From contig NZ_JALKFZ020000178.1 in assembly GCF_023243075.1 (NCBI RefSeq), positions 1 through 64,000 on the forward strand: 64,000 nucleotides of DNA. Reading direction: 5' to 3'. Position numbers and translations under genes: made by a program. Shown piece by piece: positions 9,263-17,157 of the stretch. The stretch comes from Frankia sp. AiPa1 (GTDB taxonomy: Bacteria > Actinomycetota > Actinomycetes > Frankiales > Frankiaceae). The notes under the pieces are model-generated. The model was not told the origin of the DNA, ran no database searches, and saw nothing but the letters and a program-made list of their open reading frames with translations. The first letter of the stretch is position 1. Each line of letters begins with the position of its first letter.

Positions 9263-9351
9263 TTGTGGCATTCGTTGGGTCTGGTGGGGTCAGCCGGATC
9301 CGGGGCGTCCCCACAGGCGGATGCACGATCAGCGGGTCGGGTGCCTCGCGG

Positions 9352-9603
9352 TTAGACCGCGCCCCAGCGGCGTTCCTCCGGCGTCGACGGGTCGACCTTC
9401 GGGGGGGAACCGGGACCGTAGCCGGGTGCCCACAGGGTGCGCAGGGGCTTGCCGTGTGGGCAGGTCCCTCGCCGCGGAACCGGTTCACCGCGGCCCGTCC
9501 TGTGCAGCTGGGCGCCACGGCGACGGCGACACTTGTTGCAGGCGACCAGGACGAGCAGCGCAGCGATGACCTCGCCGGGCGCGGCCGGTTCGCTGTCGCT
9601 CAC
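9352..9603 (-). CDS. Small Cys-containing protein
   Basis: 83 residues, unrecognised. It has CNKC followed by RRRR and a later CPHG, so a small metal-binding fold is possible. The GTG start at 9603 overlaps the TGA of the upstream small gene (GTGA), which strongly supports both being real and co-translated. It lies inside the segment bounded by the 24-bp repeats. A hydrophobic run (EVIAALLVLVAC) directly precedes the first Cys pair. Confidence 0.55.
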   Translation of the reverse strand: MSDSEPAAPGEVIAALLVLVACNKCRRRRGAQLHRTGRGEPVPRRGTCPHGKPLRTLWAPGYGPGSPPKVDPSTPEERRWGAV

Positions 9604-9908
9604 TTTTTCGTCACCCGTCCCGATCCGTCGCAGCTGGTGCAGCGTGGCGTCTGTGTTCCGGTGAACCCGCCGTCCGCGTCGGCTTCGGCCCGGTCGGACT
9701 GCTGGTAGCCGCTGCCGTTGCAGGCGGTGCAGTCCGCGGTCTCAACCTTGTCGAGGTCTTCGGACTTCGCCGCGCCGCGCTTGGCGTAGTCCTTCTCGGT
9801 GTCCGGGGTGCCTTTGCTGCCGGCGGAGCCGTCTTTACCGCCGCGTTTGATGCCGTCACGTCCGGTGGATGCACCACCGCGTGACGCACCCCTCTTGTTC
9901 CAGACCAC
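9600..9908 (-). CDS. Small DnaJ-type zinc-finger protein
   Basis: 102 residues. The C-terminal half has CTACNGSGY and CTSCDGSGR, two CxxCxGxG units like half of the DnaJ Cys-rich zinc domain, so one zinc ion held by four Cys is likely. The N-terminal half is very basic (Lys/Arg/Gly-rich) and could touch nucleic acid. GTG start at 9908 with a GGAGGGG six bases upstream on the minus strand. There is no J-domain, so it is not a DnaJ protein. Its role is unknown; small proteins of this build are often found in plasmids and integrated elements. Confidence 0.65.
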   Translation of the reverse strand: MVWNKRGASRGGASTGRDGIKRGGKDGSAGSKGTPDTEKDYAKRGAAKSEDLDKVETADCTACNGSGYQQSDRAEADADGGFTGTQTPRCTSCDGSGRVTKK

Positions 9909-10304
9909 GATCCGCCCCTCCGTGACCGTATGTCCATCTCACGGTAGTGGCCTCGGCGGTGGCTGGCCGGCGGAACCGGCAGGTGGGTGGCAGGTGGAGC
10001 AGCGTCTGCTGTGGGGTGACGCACGAGGATTCGGGACGGCGGCGTCGTTCACGTGGGATGTGTACGCGGTGGTCGCGGAGGAGCTTGCGGAGCAGGCCGC
10101 CGTGGCGATCGAGAATTTCATCCCACGGCGGCAGCGGTCCGCGACCACCGCGCGTGCCAGCGTTGTGCCAGCGACCATCACAACGTGAAAGCGCCCCGCT
10201 GATCATCATCACGTGCTGTTACCAAGGCTGGCTTGGGGTGGGATGGATGGGCGAAAAGCATCACTCTCTGTCGATGATTCTGGGCCTCACTGGACGCCGA
10301 TTCC
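9909..10304. other. Inner part of repeat-bounded segment, coding status unclear
   Basis: Two opposite frames stay open here: a minus frame 10212-9856 with a protein-like stretch (PWDEILDRHG...LLRKLLRDH) and a plus frame 9799-10188 (FTWDVYAVVAEELAEQAA). They overlap and neither shows a family motif or clear ribosome site, so neither is called. The strong GGAGGGG for the gene starting at 9908 lies at the left end. Confidence 0.3.
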
Positions 10305-10328
10305 ACCACCGTCACTTCTGGTAAGCGG
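10305..10328 (+). repeat. 24-bp direct repeat, right copy, overlapping ferredoxin 3' end
   Basis: Identical to 9239-9262. The repeat starts just past the ferredoxin stop and covers its last five codons, so the ferredoxin stays intact. Confidence 0.75.
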
Positions 10329-10647
10329 CGATGAAGGGAGTGTCGGTTTTGATCTTGCCGAAGCCGGTCGCGCCGCCGGGCTCGCCGATGGGCTTGTCGC
10401 GCCCGGGCAGGACATCGGAGAAGAAGGCGCTCTCGCTGTCGAGGAACTCCTGGTCCTTGTCCTTCACCCGGTCGTCGCTGAGGACGGCACCGATCGGGCA
10501 GGCGACGGCGCAGGCACCGCAGTCGGTGCACTCATCCGGATGGATGTACATCTTGCGGTCGCCCTCGTAGATGCAGTCGGCGGGGCAGCCCTCGAGGCAG
10601 GAGCCGTCCTTGACGTCGATGCAACCGGCCATGATGACGAATGCCAT
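10312..10647 (-). CDS. fdxA: 7Fe ferredoxin (FdxA type)
   Basis: Small cytoplasmic electron carrier with one [3Fe-4S] and one [4Fe-4S] cluster. 111 residues. Cysteines at 9, 17, 21, 25 and 40, 43, 46, 50 reproduce the FdxA order (CIDVKDGSC..EGCPADC and CTDCGACAVACP), followed by the usual long C-terminal half (SESAFFSDVLPG). The ATG at 10647 has GAGGG six bases upstream; a longer frame adds only MRVP. In actinobacteria such ferredoxins commonly serve cytochromes P450 and oxidoreductases; no partner lies next to it here. Its last codons form one copy of a 24-bp repeat, so the locus may be an integration target. Confidence 0.93.
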   Translation of the reverse strand: MAFVIMAGCIDVKDGSCLEGCPADCIYEGDRKMYIHPDECTDCGACAVACPIGAVLSDDRVKDKDQEFLDSESAFFSDVLPGRDKPIGEPGGATGFGKIKTDTPFIAAYQK

Positions 10648-11478
10648 GGGGACCCTCATTTCCGATCGACATTCACGGGGCGATGGCCGCGTGGCCGGTC
10701 ATCCCGTGGCTGGCCTACGACTTCGTTCCGGCGGGTGCCGGTCGGAGCGGGAATGCCGTGCGGCGAACCCGAGGGGAATGGTAGCGGTTGAGCTGGGGTT
10801 GAAACGTCGCCCGGTGTGAAACTCAGGTTAACAAGATGGCGGGCGGAATCAAGGTGTCGATTCCTGGCGTGCTGGGTCGTAGGAAAAGGATAAGGATATC
10901 TGTCGGATAGTAGTTATCCTCGCTTGTTTCCTGGTCGGACGGCGGACGGGCGTGGGTGGCGTGGGCGGCGTGGGCGGCGTGGGTGGGTCCGCCCGCGCCG
11001 CCTGACCACGGCGGGCTGAGCTGGTACTTCCGGTCGGGCCGGCCAGGAATCGGTGTCGGATGCGGCGATTCTGCCCGAATGAGGCGCGCCGGTCGCGGCT
11101 GCTGCGGAAGCGGCCCGGAAGTAGGCCTGGGAAGCGTCCGATGGCTGGGAAACGTGAGTCTGATGCCCGGCCGACGTGGCGGTTTCGGGATGATGGGATA
11201 GTGGGTCGGCAGCAACGTCACAAGGACGCGAAGGTGGCCGAGTGCGACCAGAAGACCCGAACGAGTGGCCTATTCGGGCCTATGGGTCAATCACCCCGAT
11301 TCCCGTCCGTCGTCGAGGAAACAGTGGCCCGGTATGACCTGTCCGGGTGGCAGCAGCCGGATTACCTGCTGGGTTCGCGATAGGAACGACCCGGCCGTCG
11401 GCGGCAGCCCGCCGCTGGTCGTCAGGTGGCAGGTGCCGCCCACCGCGCCCGATTTCGGTTTGGCCGTACGGAGGACAT
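10648..11478. other. Long divergent intergenic region
   Basis: 831 bp between fdxA (leftward) and the kinase gene (rightward). The part at 10820-10925 is unusually AT-rich for this genome and carries the inverted repeat AGGATAA (10887-10893) / TTATCCT (10914-10920), a plausible promoter/operator zone for fdxA or a divergent transcript. The sequence at 10950-10985 is a GGGCGGCGT-type low-complexity run. Apart from one weak small frame at 11201-11383, no gene is supported. Confidence 0.4.
11201..11383 (+). CDS. Possible small protein upstream of kinase gene
   Basis: A 60-residue frame from GTG 11201 ends 95 bp before the kinase start. The C-terminal half (VVEETVARYDLSGWQQPDYLLGSR region) has a protein-like composition unlike the Arg/Pro/Ala shadows typical here. 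There is no strong ribosome site and no recognised family. Treat as a weak call. Confidence 0.25.
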   Translation: MGRQQRHKDAKVAECDQKTRTSGLFGPMGQSPRFPSVVEETVARYDLSGWQQPDYLLGSR

Positions 11479-14400
11479 GTGGATTCACGTGACGAGGACG
11501 TCCGTGCGTCGCAGGACCGGCCCGCAGCGGTGCAGGAGCCGCCGAGCGGGCTGACCACCCGGCCCGATCCACTGCGGCCCAGTGACCCACGCGTGCTGGG
11601 GGAGTACCAGATCCTCGGCCGGCTCGGTGAGGGCGGGATGGGCACGGTCTTCCTCGGTCGAGGGCGGGACACGGGCCTGGTGGCGGTGAAGGTCATCCGG
11701 GCCGAGATCGCCCGGATCCCCCGCTACCGGGAGCGGTTTCTTCGGGAGGCGGCGATGGCGAGGCGGGTCGCACGCTTTTGCACCGCCGAGGTCCTCGACG
11801 TCGCCCAGGATGCCGAAGGCGCGCTCTACCTGGTCACGGAGTTCGTCGACGGCCTCACACTGGCCCGCGCGGTCACCACCCATGGCCCGCTCGGGCCGGC
11901 CGACGTCGAACGGATCGCGGTGAGTGTGGTCGCCGCGCTGAACGCCATCCATGGCGCGGGCCTCGTGCACCGCGATCTGAGCCCCGCGAACGTGCTGCTG
12001 TCCCCGCTCGGACCCCGAGTGATCGATTTCGGGCTGGCGCGGGTGTCCGACGACGCTCCGCGGGGCCCGCGTGGGCGGGTCGCGGGTACCCCGGCGTTCA
12101 TGTCCCCCGAGCAGGCCAGCGGACATCGGGTGAGCACCGCCACGGACGTCTTCGCCTGGGGCGGACTGGTGGTGTTCGCCGCGACCGGCCAACCTCCTTT
12201 CGGCACCGGGCCGACCGCCGAACAGCTACGTCGTCTGCAACGCGACGAACCCGCCTTCGACCGGCTCGATGCCGCGCTCGGTGACGTCGCGCTGGCCACG
12301 GTCGTCCGCGCCGCGATGCGGCGGGAGTCCTCCTCGCGCCCCCGTGCCGACGAGCTGCTCCGCCGGCTGATCCGCCCTGGGGCCGACCCGGAAACAATCA
12401 TCACGAGCCGGCTGGACATCCTGCCGGCCTCTCCGGTTCCCGCCGCTCGGTTCGGAGCCGTCCCCCTGACCGGCCCACCGGCAGGTCCGCGGCCCGGCGC
12501 GTCCCGGTCCGCCGCACAGCGCTCCGGCGGACCGGGGGCGCCTGGTGCCGGGCCGGGGACGGTTCCCGGCCCCGCCGTGCGCGGCCCGGTGCCGGCCGCG
12601 CGGACCGCCGGGCCCGTACCACCGCCCGCGTCGCCTGACACGTCGCCTCCCGCACCTCCTGGGTCGTCTCCCGTTGCGCCCGGATCGCCGCCCGCGCCGC
12701 CACCTGTATCGCCCTCGGTCTCGCCCGCGACCGCTCCGGCGCCGCCGGTATCGCTGTCCGTGCCACGGCCGTCAACCACCGCGCCGGGGTCGCCCCCCTT
12801 GGCGAACGAGACGGCGTCGCCGGTCTCGGCCATCGACCTGGGCCCGAGCTCACTTCCGGATGGTGACCTCGCATCCTCGCCCGGCCAGATACTCCCGACG
12901 TCCAACGGAACAGTCCGGCCGTCCGACCCGTCCGGCATGCCCGACCCGTCCGGCCCGCCCGAGCCGCCACCTTCGGATACCCGGCGATCCCGCGGGCCGG
13001 GCGCTGGCCCGCCGGGCCGCGGACCGTTCCGCCTTGTCCTGCGGGCGAGAGCCGAGTCCCTCCAGACGGACCGGGACGAGGCCGCCTTGTTCGACCACCG
13101 CATCGTGTTCCTGCCGCGCTCCCGCCTGCTCCGTGCCGCCCAACCAGGCCAGGACCCGGCCCGTTCGGGCCATGGGACCGAGGTACCTGTCGCGGGCCAG
13201 GACACCCCCCATGCGGGCCAGGGCGCAGCGACGCCGGACACCGAGCCGGCCGCCATCGCCGATGCGACCCGGGAGATGCCGGCGGTTCTGGGGATGCCGG
13301 CCATTGTGGGGATGCCGGCAGTTGTGCCGGCGCCAGCAGCCCTGGAGGTGCATTCGGCCGGGGCCCCGGATGCGCGGATGGCTGTCCAGTCCGCACGGCC
13401 GACACCCCGCGCCCAGACACCTGACGTGGTGAGCACATCCGGGGCCACCGCCATCAGCCCAGCCCTGGAGGTTTCCGGCGGCAGGGAACAGCGGTCCGAC
13501 CCGTCCGACCCGTCCGGTTCGGCTCGCGGCGCCTCGACCCCGTCCGAAGTGTCGGCCGCAGAGCCGTGCGCTTGCGCGACGCCCGGCGTCCCGGGCCCGC
13601 CGAGCCTGCCCCCTGCACCAAACCTGCTCCCTTCACCGAGTCCGTCCCGGCTGGCGGCGCCCGAGCGCGATGACCACTGGAGCGGACCGCCCACCGCGGT
13701 TCTCCCGGAGCCGTTGACCCGGCTCCGGCGGTCGCGACGTCATGGCCAGTGCGGCCGGTGGCCGAACGGCCCGCATCGACCGCGCTGGCTGGGTGCCGCG
13801 GCCGTGGGCGCGACAGCCCTGGGGACCGCCCTTCTTCTGGCGCTCACGATGGTCCTGCTGCAGCTGCGCCCCCGCCCTGGTGCGGACCAGACCAGGGCCA
13901 CGGCGTCCCTACCCGGGCTGACCGCCGTGCCGGGACCGGAACCGGGCCCGCGGCAGAGCAACGGCTCCCGCGCAGGCACGGCCAGTGGATCACCCCAAGC
14001 GGGCGCGACGAGAGCCAGGGGAGCCGCCGCGGGCGGCACCGCGGGCGGCACCGCGGGCGGCACCGTGGGCACCCAGCGCATTCCCACGCGCCGTCACGCC
14101 GGCACCACTCCTACTGTCAGGTCCAGTCCCACCGGGGAGGCCAGTCCCACCGGCTCGGTCCCCGCCAGCGCCTCGGCCACTGGCACTGGCAGCTCCGCTG
14201 CCGCCGCCAGTGCCAATGCCAGTGCCCCCGTCAGTGTCACGTCCGCCACCGGCACTGCCGGGGCTACCGGTACTGGTGCCGCCAGCATCCCGGGCCCGAC
14301 GATCACGATCTTCCCCCATTCGGACTCCGAGCCCACCGGCGGTGCGGGGCCGTCCGCGAGCCTGGGGGCGGACGGGCCCTCGCCACCGGGCGGTGCGGGG

Positions 14401-14790
14401 CCGGGCACGGGCGGCTCGCCGGATCCCAGCCTGAACACGGGTGGCGGGTTCGGGCCAGGCGGCGGCACCCCCACCGCGCGGGGCCTCGTTCCGGCCAGTG
14501 GTCAGAGCGCGGACTACATCAGGAGTCCAGATGGCAGCCGCGGCGCGGCTGAAGGCCCCAGCCCGACTGGCCCTGACCCGGAAGGCACTGACCCGACTGG
14601 CACTGACCCGCAGGGCCCCAGCCCGGATGGCGCGAACAGCCCGGACGGCGGTGCGAACAGCCCGGACGGTGTGTACAGCCCCGGTGCCCCGCGCAGCCCG
14701 GATGGCGGTTCTGGCTCGATGGGTGCCCAGGGAGCCGGTTCAGGTCGGGAGCCAGGCGGCGGCCCATCGGTCGAGCGCACCAGTCCCTGA
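11479..14790 (+). CDS. Membrane Ser/Thr protein kinase (PknB-like) with long low-complexity regions
   Basis: 1,103 residues. Cytoplasmic kinase domain at ~35-300: Gly-rich loop GEGGMGTVFLG (~50), ATP-binding AVKVI, catalytic loop HRDLSPANVLL (~163), metal-binding DFG (~182) and MSPEQ. The catalytic-loop Lys usual in HRDLKPxN is Ser here. A ~470-residue Pro/Ser/Thr/Ala-rich juxtamembrane region follows, then one transmembrane helix near 773-795 (GATALGTALLLALTMVLL). The outer part is low-complexity (GGTA, TGTDP, SPDG repeats) with no PASTA or ligand-binding domain seen. GTG at 11479 follows GGAGG with a 4-base spacer; in-frame codons further upstream lack this. Signal unknown. Confidence 0.9.
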   Translation: MDSRDEDVRASQDRPAAVQEPPSGLTTRPDPLRPSDPRVLGEYQILGRLGEGGMGTVFLGRGRDTGLVAVKVIRAEIARIPRYRERFLREAAMARRVARFCTAEVLDVAQDAEGALYLVTEFVDGLTLARAVTTHGPLGPADVERIAVSVVAALNAIHGAGLVHRDLSPANVLLSPLGPRVIDFGLARVSDDAPRGPRGRVAGTPAFMSPEQASGHRVSTATDVFAWGGLVVFAATGQPPFGTGPTAEQLRRLQRDEPAFDRLDAALGDVALATVVRAAMRRESSSRPRADELLRRLIRPGADPETIITSRLDILPASPVPAARFGAVPLTGPPAGPRPGASRSAAQRSGGPGAPGAGPGTVPGPAVRGPVPAARTAGPVPPPASPDTSPPAPPGSSPVAPGSPPAPPPVSPSVSPATAPAPPVSLSVPRPSTTAPGSPPLANETASPVSAIDLGPSSLPDGDLASSPGQILPTSNGTVRPSDPSGMPDPSGPPEPPPSDTRRSRGPGAGPPGRGPFRLVLRARAESLQTDRDEAALFDHRIVFLPRSRLLRAAQPGQDPARSGHGTEVPVAGQDTPHAGQGAATPDTEPAAIADATREMPAVLGMPAIVGMPAVVPAPAALEVHSAGAPDARMAVQSARPTPRAQTPDVVSTSGATAISPALEVSGGREQRSDPSDPSGSARGASTPSEVSAAEPCACATPGVPGPPSLPPAPNLLPSPSPSRLAAPERDDHWSGPPTAVLPEPLTRLRRSRRHGQCGRWPNGPHRPRWLGAAAVGATALGTALLLALTMVLLQLRPRPGADQTRATASLPGLTAVPGPEPGPRQSNGSRAGTASGSPQAGATRARGAAAGGTAGGTAGGTVGTQRIPTRRHAGTTPTVRSSPTGEASPTGSVPASASATGTGSSAAAASANASAPVSVTSATGTAGATGTGAASIPGPTITIFPHSDSEPTGGAGPSASLGADGPSPPGGAGPGTGGSPDPSLNTGGGFGPGGGTPTARGLVPASGQSADYIRSPDGSRGAAEGPSPTGPDPEGTDPTGTDPQGPSPDGANSPDGGANSPDGVYSPGAPRSPDGGSGSMGAQGAGSGREPGGGPSVERTSP

Positions 14791-15094
14791 CCGGGCGCCG
14801 CGAACTGTCCCTGACCCGACCTGGGAAGCCGCGCCCGCCGGGAGAAAACAACGCGTCCAAGGGGGGCGGGCGAACGAACGCGTAGGCGGGATGGGGGATG
14901 CGAAGGAACTGCTGTGCCGCGGTGGTGGTGGCGTGGACGGGAGGGGCGGCACCCGACCTGCGCGCCCGCCGGACCGAGGCACGGCGGGGTTGTTGACGAT
15001 GCAAGGATGAGCTGTTCGGTAAATGCCCGTATCGCCGACATCTTGTTAGGATGTCGCCACGCACGGGAATGACGGCGGTGGGAGGGGAACACGC
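14791..15094. other. Intergenic region before the Lrp-type gene
   Basis: 304 bp with no gene seen. The less GC-rich stretch 15000-15060 (TTCGGTAAATG..., ATCTTGTTAGGATG) is the likely promoter zone of the Lrp/AsnC gene; a GGGAGGGGAA ribosome site lies at 15080-15089. Confidence 0.4.
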
Positions 15095-15559
15095 TTGGAC
15101 GACCTGGATCGCGCCCTGTTACGCCTGCTTCAGGAAAATGGCAGGCGGACGAACCGGGATCTCGCCCTGGCGACGCGGGTTGTGCCTTCCACATCGCTGC
15201 AGCGCGTCCGTTCACTGATCGAACGCGGCATCATCAGCGGGTTTCGCGCCGAAGTGGACCTGGCCGCCATCGGACGTCCGGTGCAGGCGCTGGTATCGGT
15301 AAGAGTACGCCCGTCCGCCCGCCCGGTGATGGAGGACTTCCGGAACTGGGCCTCCGGCCTGGTGGAAACGGTGAGCGTGTTCTCCACGACGGGTGCGTCG
15401 GATTTTCTGCTCCACGTCGCCGTGGCTGATGTTGACGGGCTGTACGGGCTGGTCGTCGACCGGATCACCGAGCGGCCCGAGGTGTGCGAGGTGCGCACGA
15501 GTCTGGTATTCGATCATCGTCGAACGGCCGCGGTCGAACCGGTTCATCCGGCCGAGTAG
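15095..15559 (+). CDS. Lrp/AsnC-family transcriptional regulator
   Basis: 154 residues: N-terminal winged helix-turn-helix (LDRALLRLLQENGRRTNRDLA...VVPSTSLQRVRSL) and a C-terminal RAM/AsnC ligand-binding domain (VSVRVRPSARPVME..., FSTTGASDFLLHV). These proteins usually sense amino acids as octamers. TTG start at 15095 with GGAGGGG seven bases upstream. It is alone between the kinase gene and the methyltransferase gene; no adjacent divergent permease or catabolic gene points to a target. Confidence 0.92.
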   Translation: MDDLDRALLRLLQENGRRTNRDLALATRVVPSTSLQRVRSLIERGIISGFRAEVDLAAIGRPVQALVSVRVRPSARPVMEDFRNWASGLVETVSVFSTTGASDFLLHVAVADVDGLYGLVVDRITERPEVCEVRTSLVFDHRRTAAVEPVHPAE

Positions 15560-15636
15560 TCCCGTCGGGGTGCCGACGCATATGGGCCGAGGTTGGTCGC
15601 CGTGGTCCGGGAATCCCAGCGCACTAGGCTGTTGCC

Positions 15637-16707
15637 GTGACCATCCGGACGCGGACCGGTTTCGATGCCGACGCCCTGCTCAGAGCCGCCGCGGCCGACG
15701 GCGAGGGCGGGCCCCGGCGGGATCTGGCTCGCGCCTACCGTGAGCTCTCGGCGCGGTACCGCGGCGGCTCGGACACACCTGACGACTCCGCGCTCACCGA
15801 CCGGCATGTCCAGGCCTACCTTGCTGCCCGGCTGCCGGCAACGCTCGCCGCCAGCCGGGCGGTGCTGGTCGAACTCGCCGAGCGTCGCCCATTGTGGCAG
15901 CCAGCCAGCCTGCTCGACCTTGGCGCGGGTCCCGGGCCCGCGATGTGGGCCGCGCTGGAGACGTTCGCCGGCATCACCCGCATCGACCTGGTCGAGCGCT
16001 CCAGCCGGATGATCGGCGCCGGTCAACGTCTCGCCAGCCACGCCACCACCGCCACCGCCACCGCCGCCACGACCGTCACGGACGTCGGTGCGGGCGCGGC
16101 CACGGCGCTGCGGTCGGCCCGCTGGCATCGGGGCGCGGCGCAGGCACCGCCCCCCGTCGACGATGCCGACCTCACCCTCGCGTCCTACCTGCTGGGCGAA
16201 CTACCCGCCGACGAGCGGGGCCCGGCCCTCGCCGCCTGGTGGCATGCCACCAACGGCGCACTGGTCCTCATCGACACCGGGACCCCCGACGGGTATGCCC
16301 GCATCCTTGCCGCCCGCGCCGCACTGCTCGCCGACGGCGCGACGATCACGGCGCCGTGCCCGTCCGACGGTCCCTGCCCGCTGCCGGCGGGCGACTGGTG
16401 TCACTTCTCCCGCCGCGTGGAGCGCAGCGCGGCGCACCGGGCGCTCAAGGACGCCGACCTCGGCCACGAGGACGAGAAGTTCGCCTATCTGGTGGCCTCC
16501 CGCGGCGAGCCGGCACATGCCGCCGGGCGGGTGCTGCGTGCGCCGCGGGCGCACTCCGGTCATGTCCGGCTCGTGCTGTGCACGTCCGACGGCCGGGGCG
16601 AGACCGTCGTCGCCCGCAGCCGCCGCGACGAGTTCCGCTGGGCACGGCGCGCCCGCTGGGGCGATGCCGCACCACCCACCGTCGCTGAAACCGCCCGTTC
16701 CACCTGA
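15637..16707 (+). CDS. Rsm22-like SAM-dependent methyltransferase
   Basis: 356 residues, matching the small-ribosomal-subunit Rsm22 family found in mitochondria and many bacteria. SAM-binding motif I is LLDLGAGPGPAMWAA (~91-105). The C-terminal CPSDGPCPLPAGDWCHFSRRVERS contains Cys residues that in this family are proposed to hold an Fe-S cluster, then EDEKFAYLVASR. Start GTG 15637. A short Ala/Thr repeat (TTATATAATT) interrupts the middle of the fold. Role in ribosome assembly is from family knowledge; the methyl acceptor is not known from the sequence. Confidence 0.85.
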   Translation: MTIRTRTGFDADALLRAAAADGEGGPRRDLARAYRELSARYRGGSDTPDDSALTDRHVQAYLAARLPATLAASRAVLVELAERRPLWQPASLLDLGAGPGPAMWAALETFAGITRIDLVERSSRMIGAGQRLASHATTATATAATTVTDVGAGAATALRSARWHRGAAQAPPPVDDADLTLASYLLGELPADERGPALAAWWHATNGALVLIDTGTPDGYARILAARAALLADGATITAPCPSDGPCPLPAGDWCHFSRRVERSAAHRALKDADLGHEDEKFAYLVASRGEPAHAAGRVLRAPRAHSGHVRLVLCTSDGRGETVVARSRRDEFRWARRARWGDAAPPTVAETARST

Positions 16708-17157
16708 CCCGCGGCTCCAGTCCGTCGCACGGGGCGGGTAGGCCCCGCAGAAGTCCATCCCGGCCGAAATCCCTGCCTGGGCGCTATTCGACGCGGCGTG
16801 TCGCCGCGGGTGTTTCCGGGCGATCCCGACCGGATACCCGGACCCGTGCGGCCAGACGCGATGGGAGACCAGACCTAACCGGAGGGCAGCCGTAACCGGA
16901 GGGCAGCCGCCGGCCCGCCCCCTGCGCGCGTGCCTTCGTCGACGATTCGAGGCCCGAAAGGGCTACCGCACCCGCCGGCCATTCCTTCCGCCCAGCGTCG
17001 ACGGGGCCGCAACCTCCCTGGCCGGACGGCACCTTCGGAGGACACCCGGGTACGAAATCTGTTTTATCTCCCCACTACGCTGAGAGCGCACAAATCTCTC
17101 GGACAGGACGTCCTCGGCCGGGATGGGCTGATCCGGCCGCGCTGTGGAGATGGGGAC
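16708..17157. other. Intergenic region with 17-bp tandem repeat
   Basis: 450 bp without a supported gene. A 17-bp unit beginning TAACCGGAGGGCAGC is repeated exactly twice at 16876-16909. The AT-richer stretch 17050-17105 (ATCTGTTTTATCT) probably holds the promoter of the following membrane-protein gene. Confidence 0.4.
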
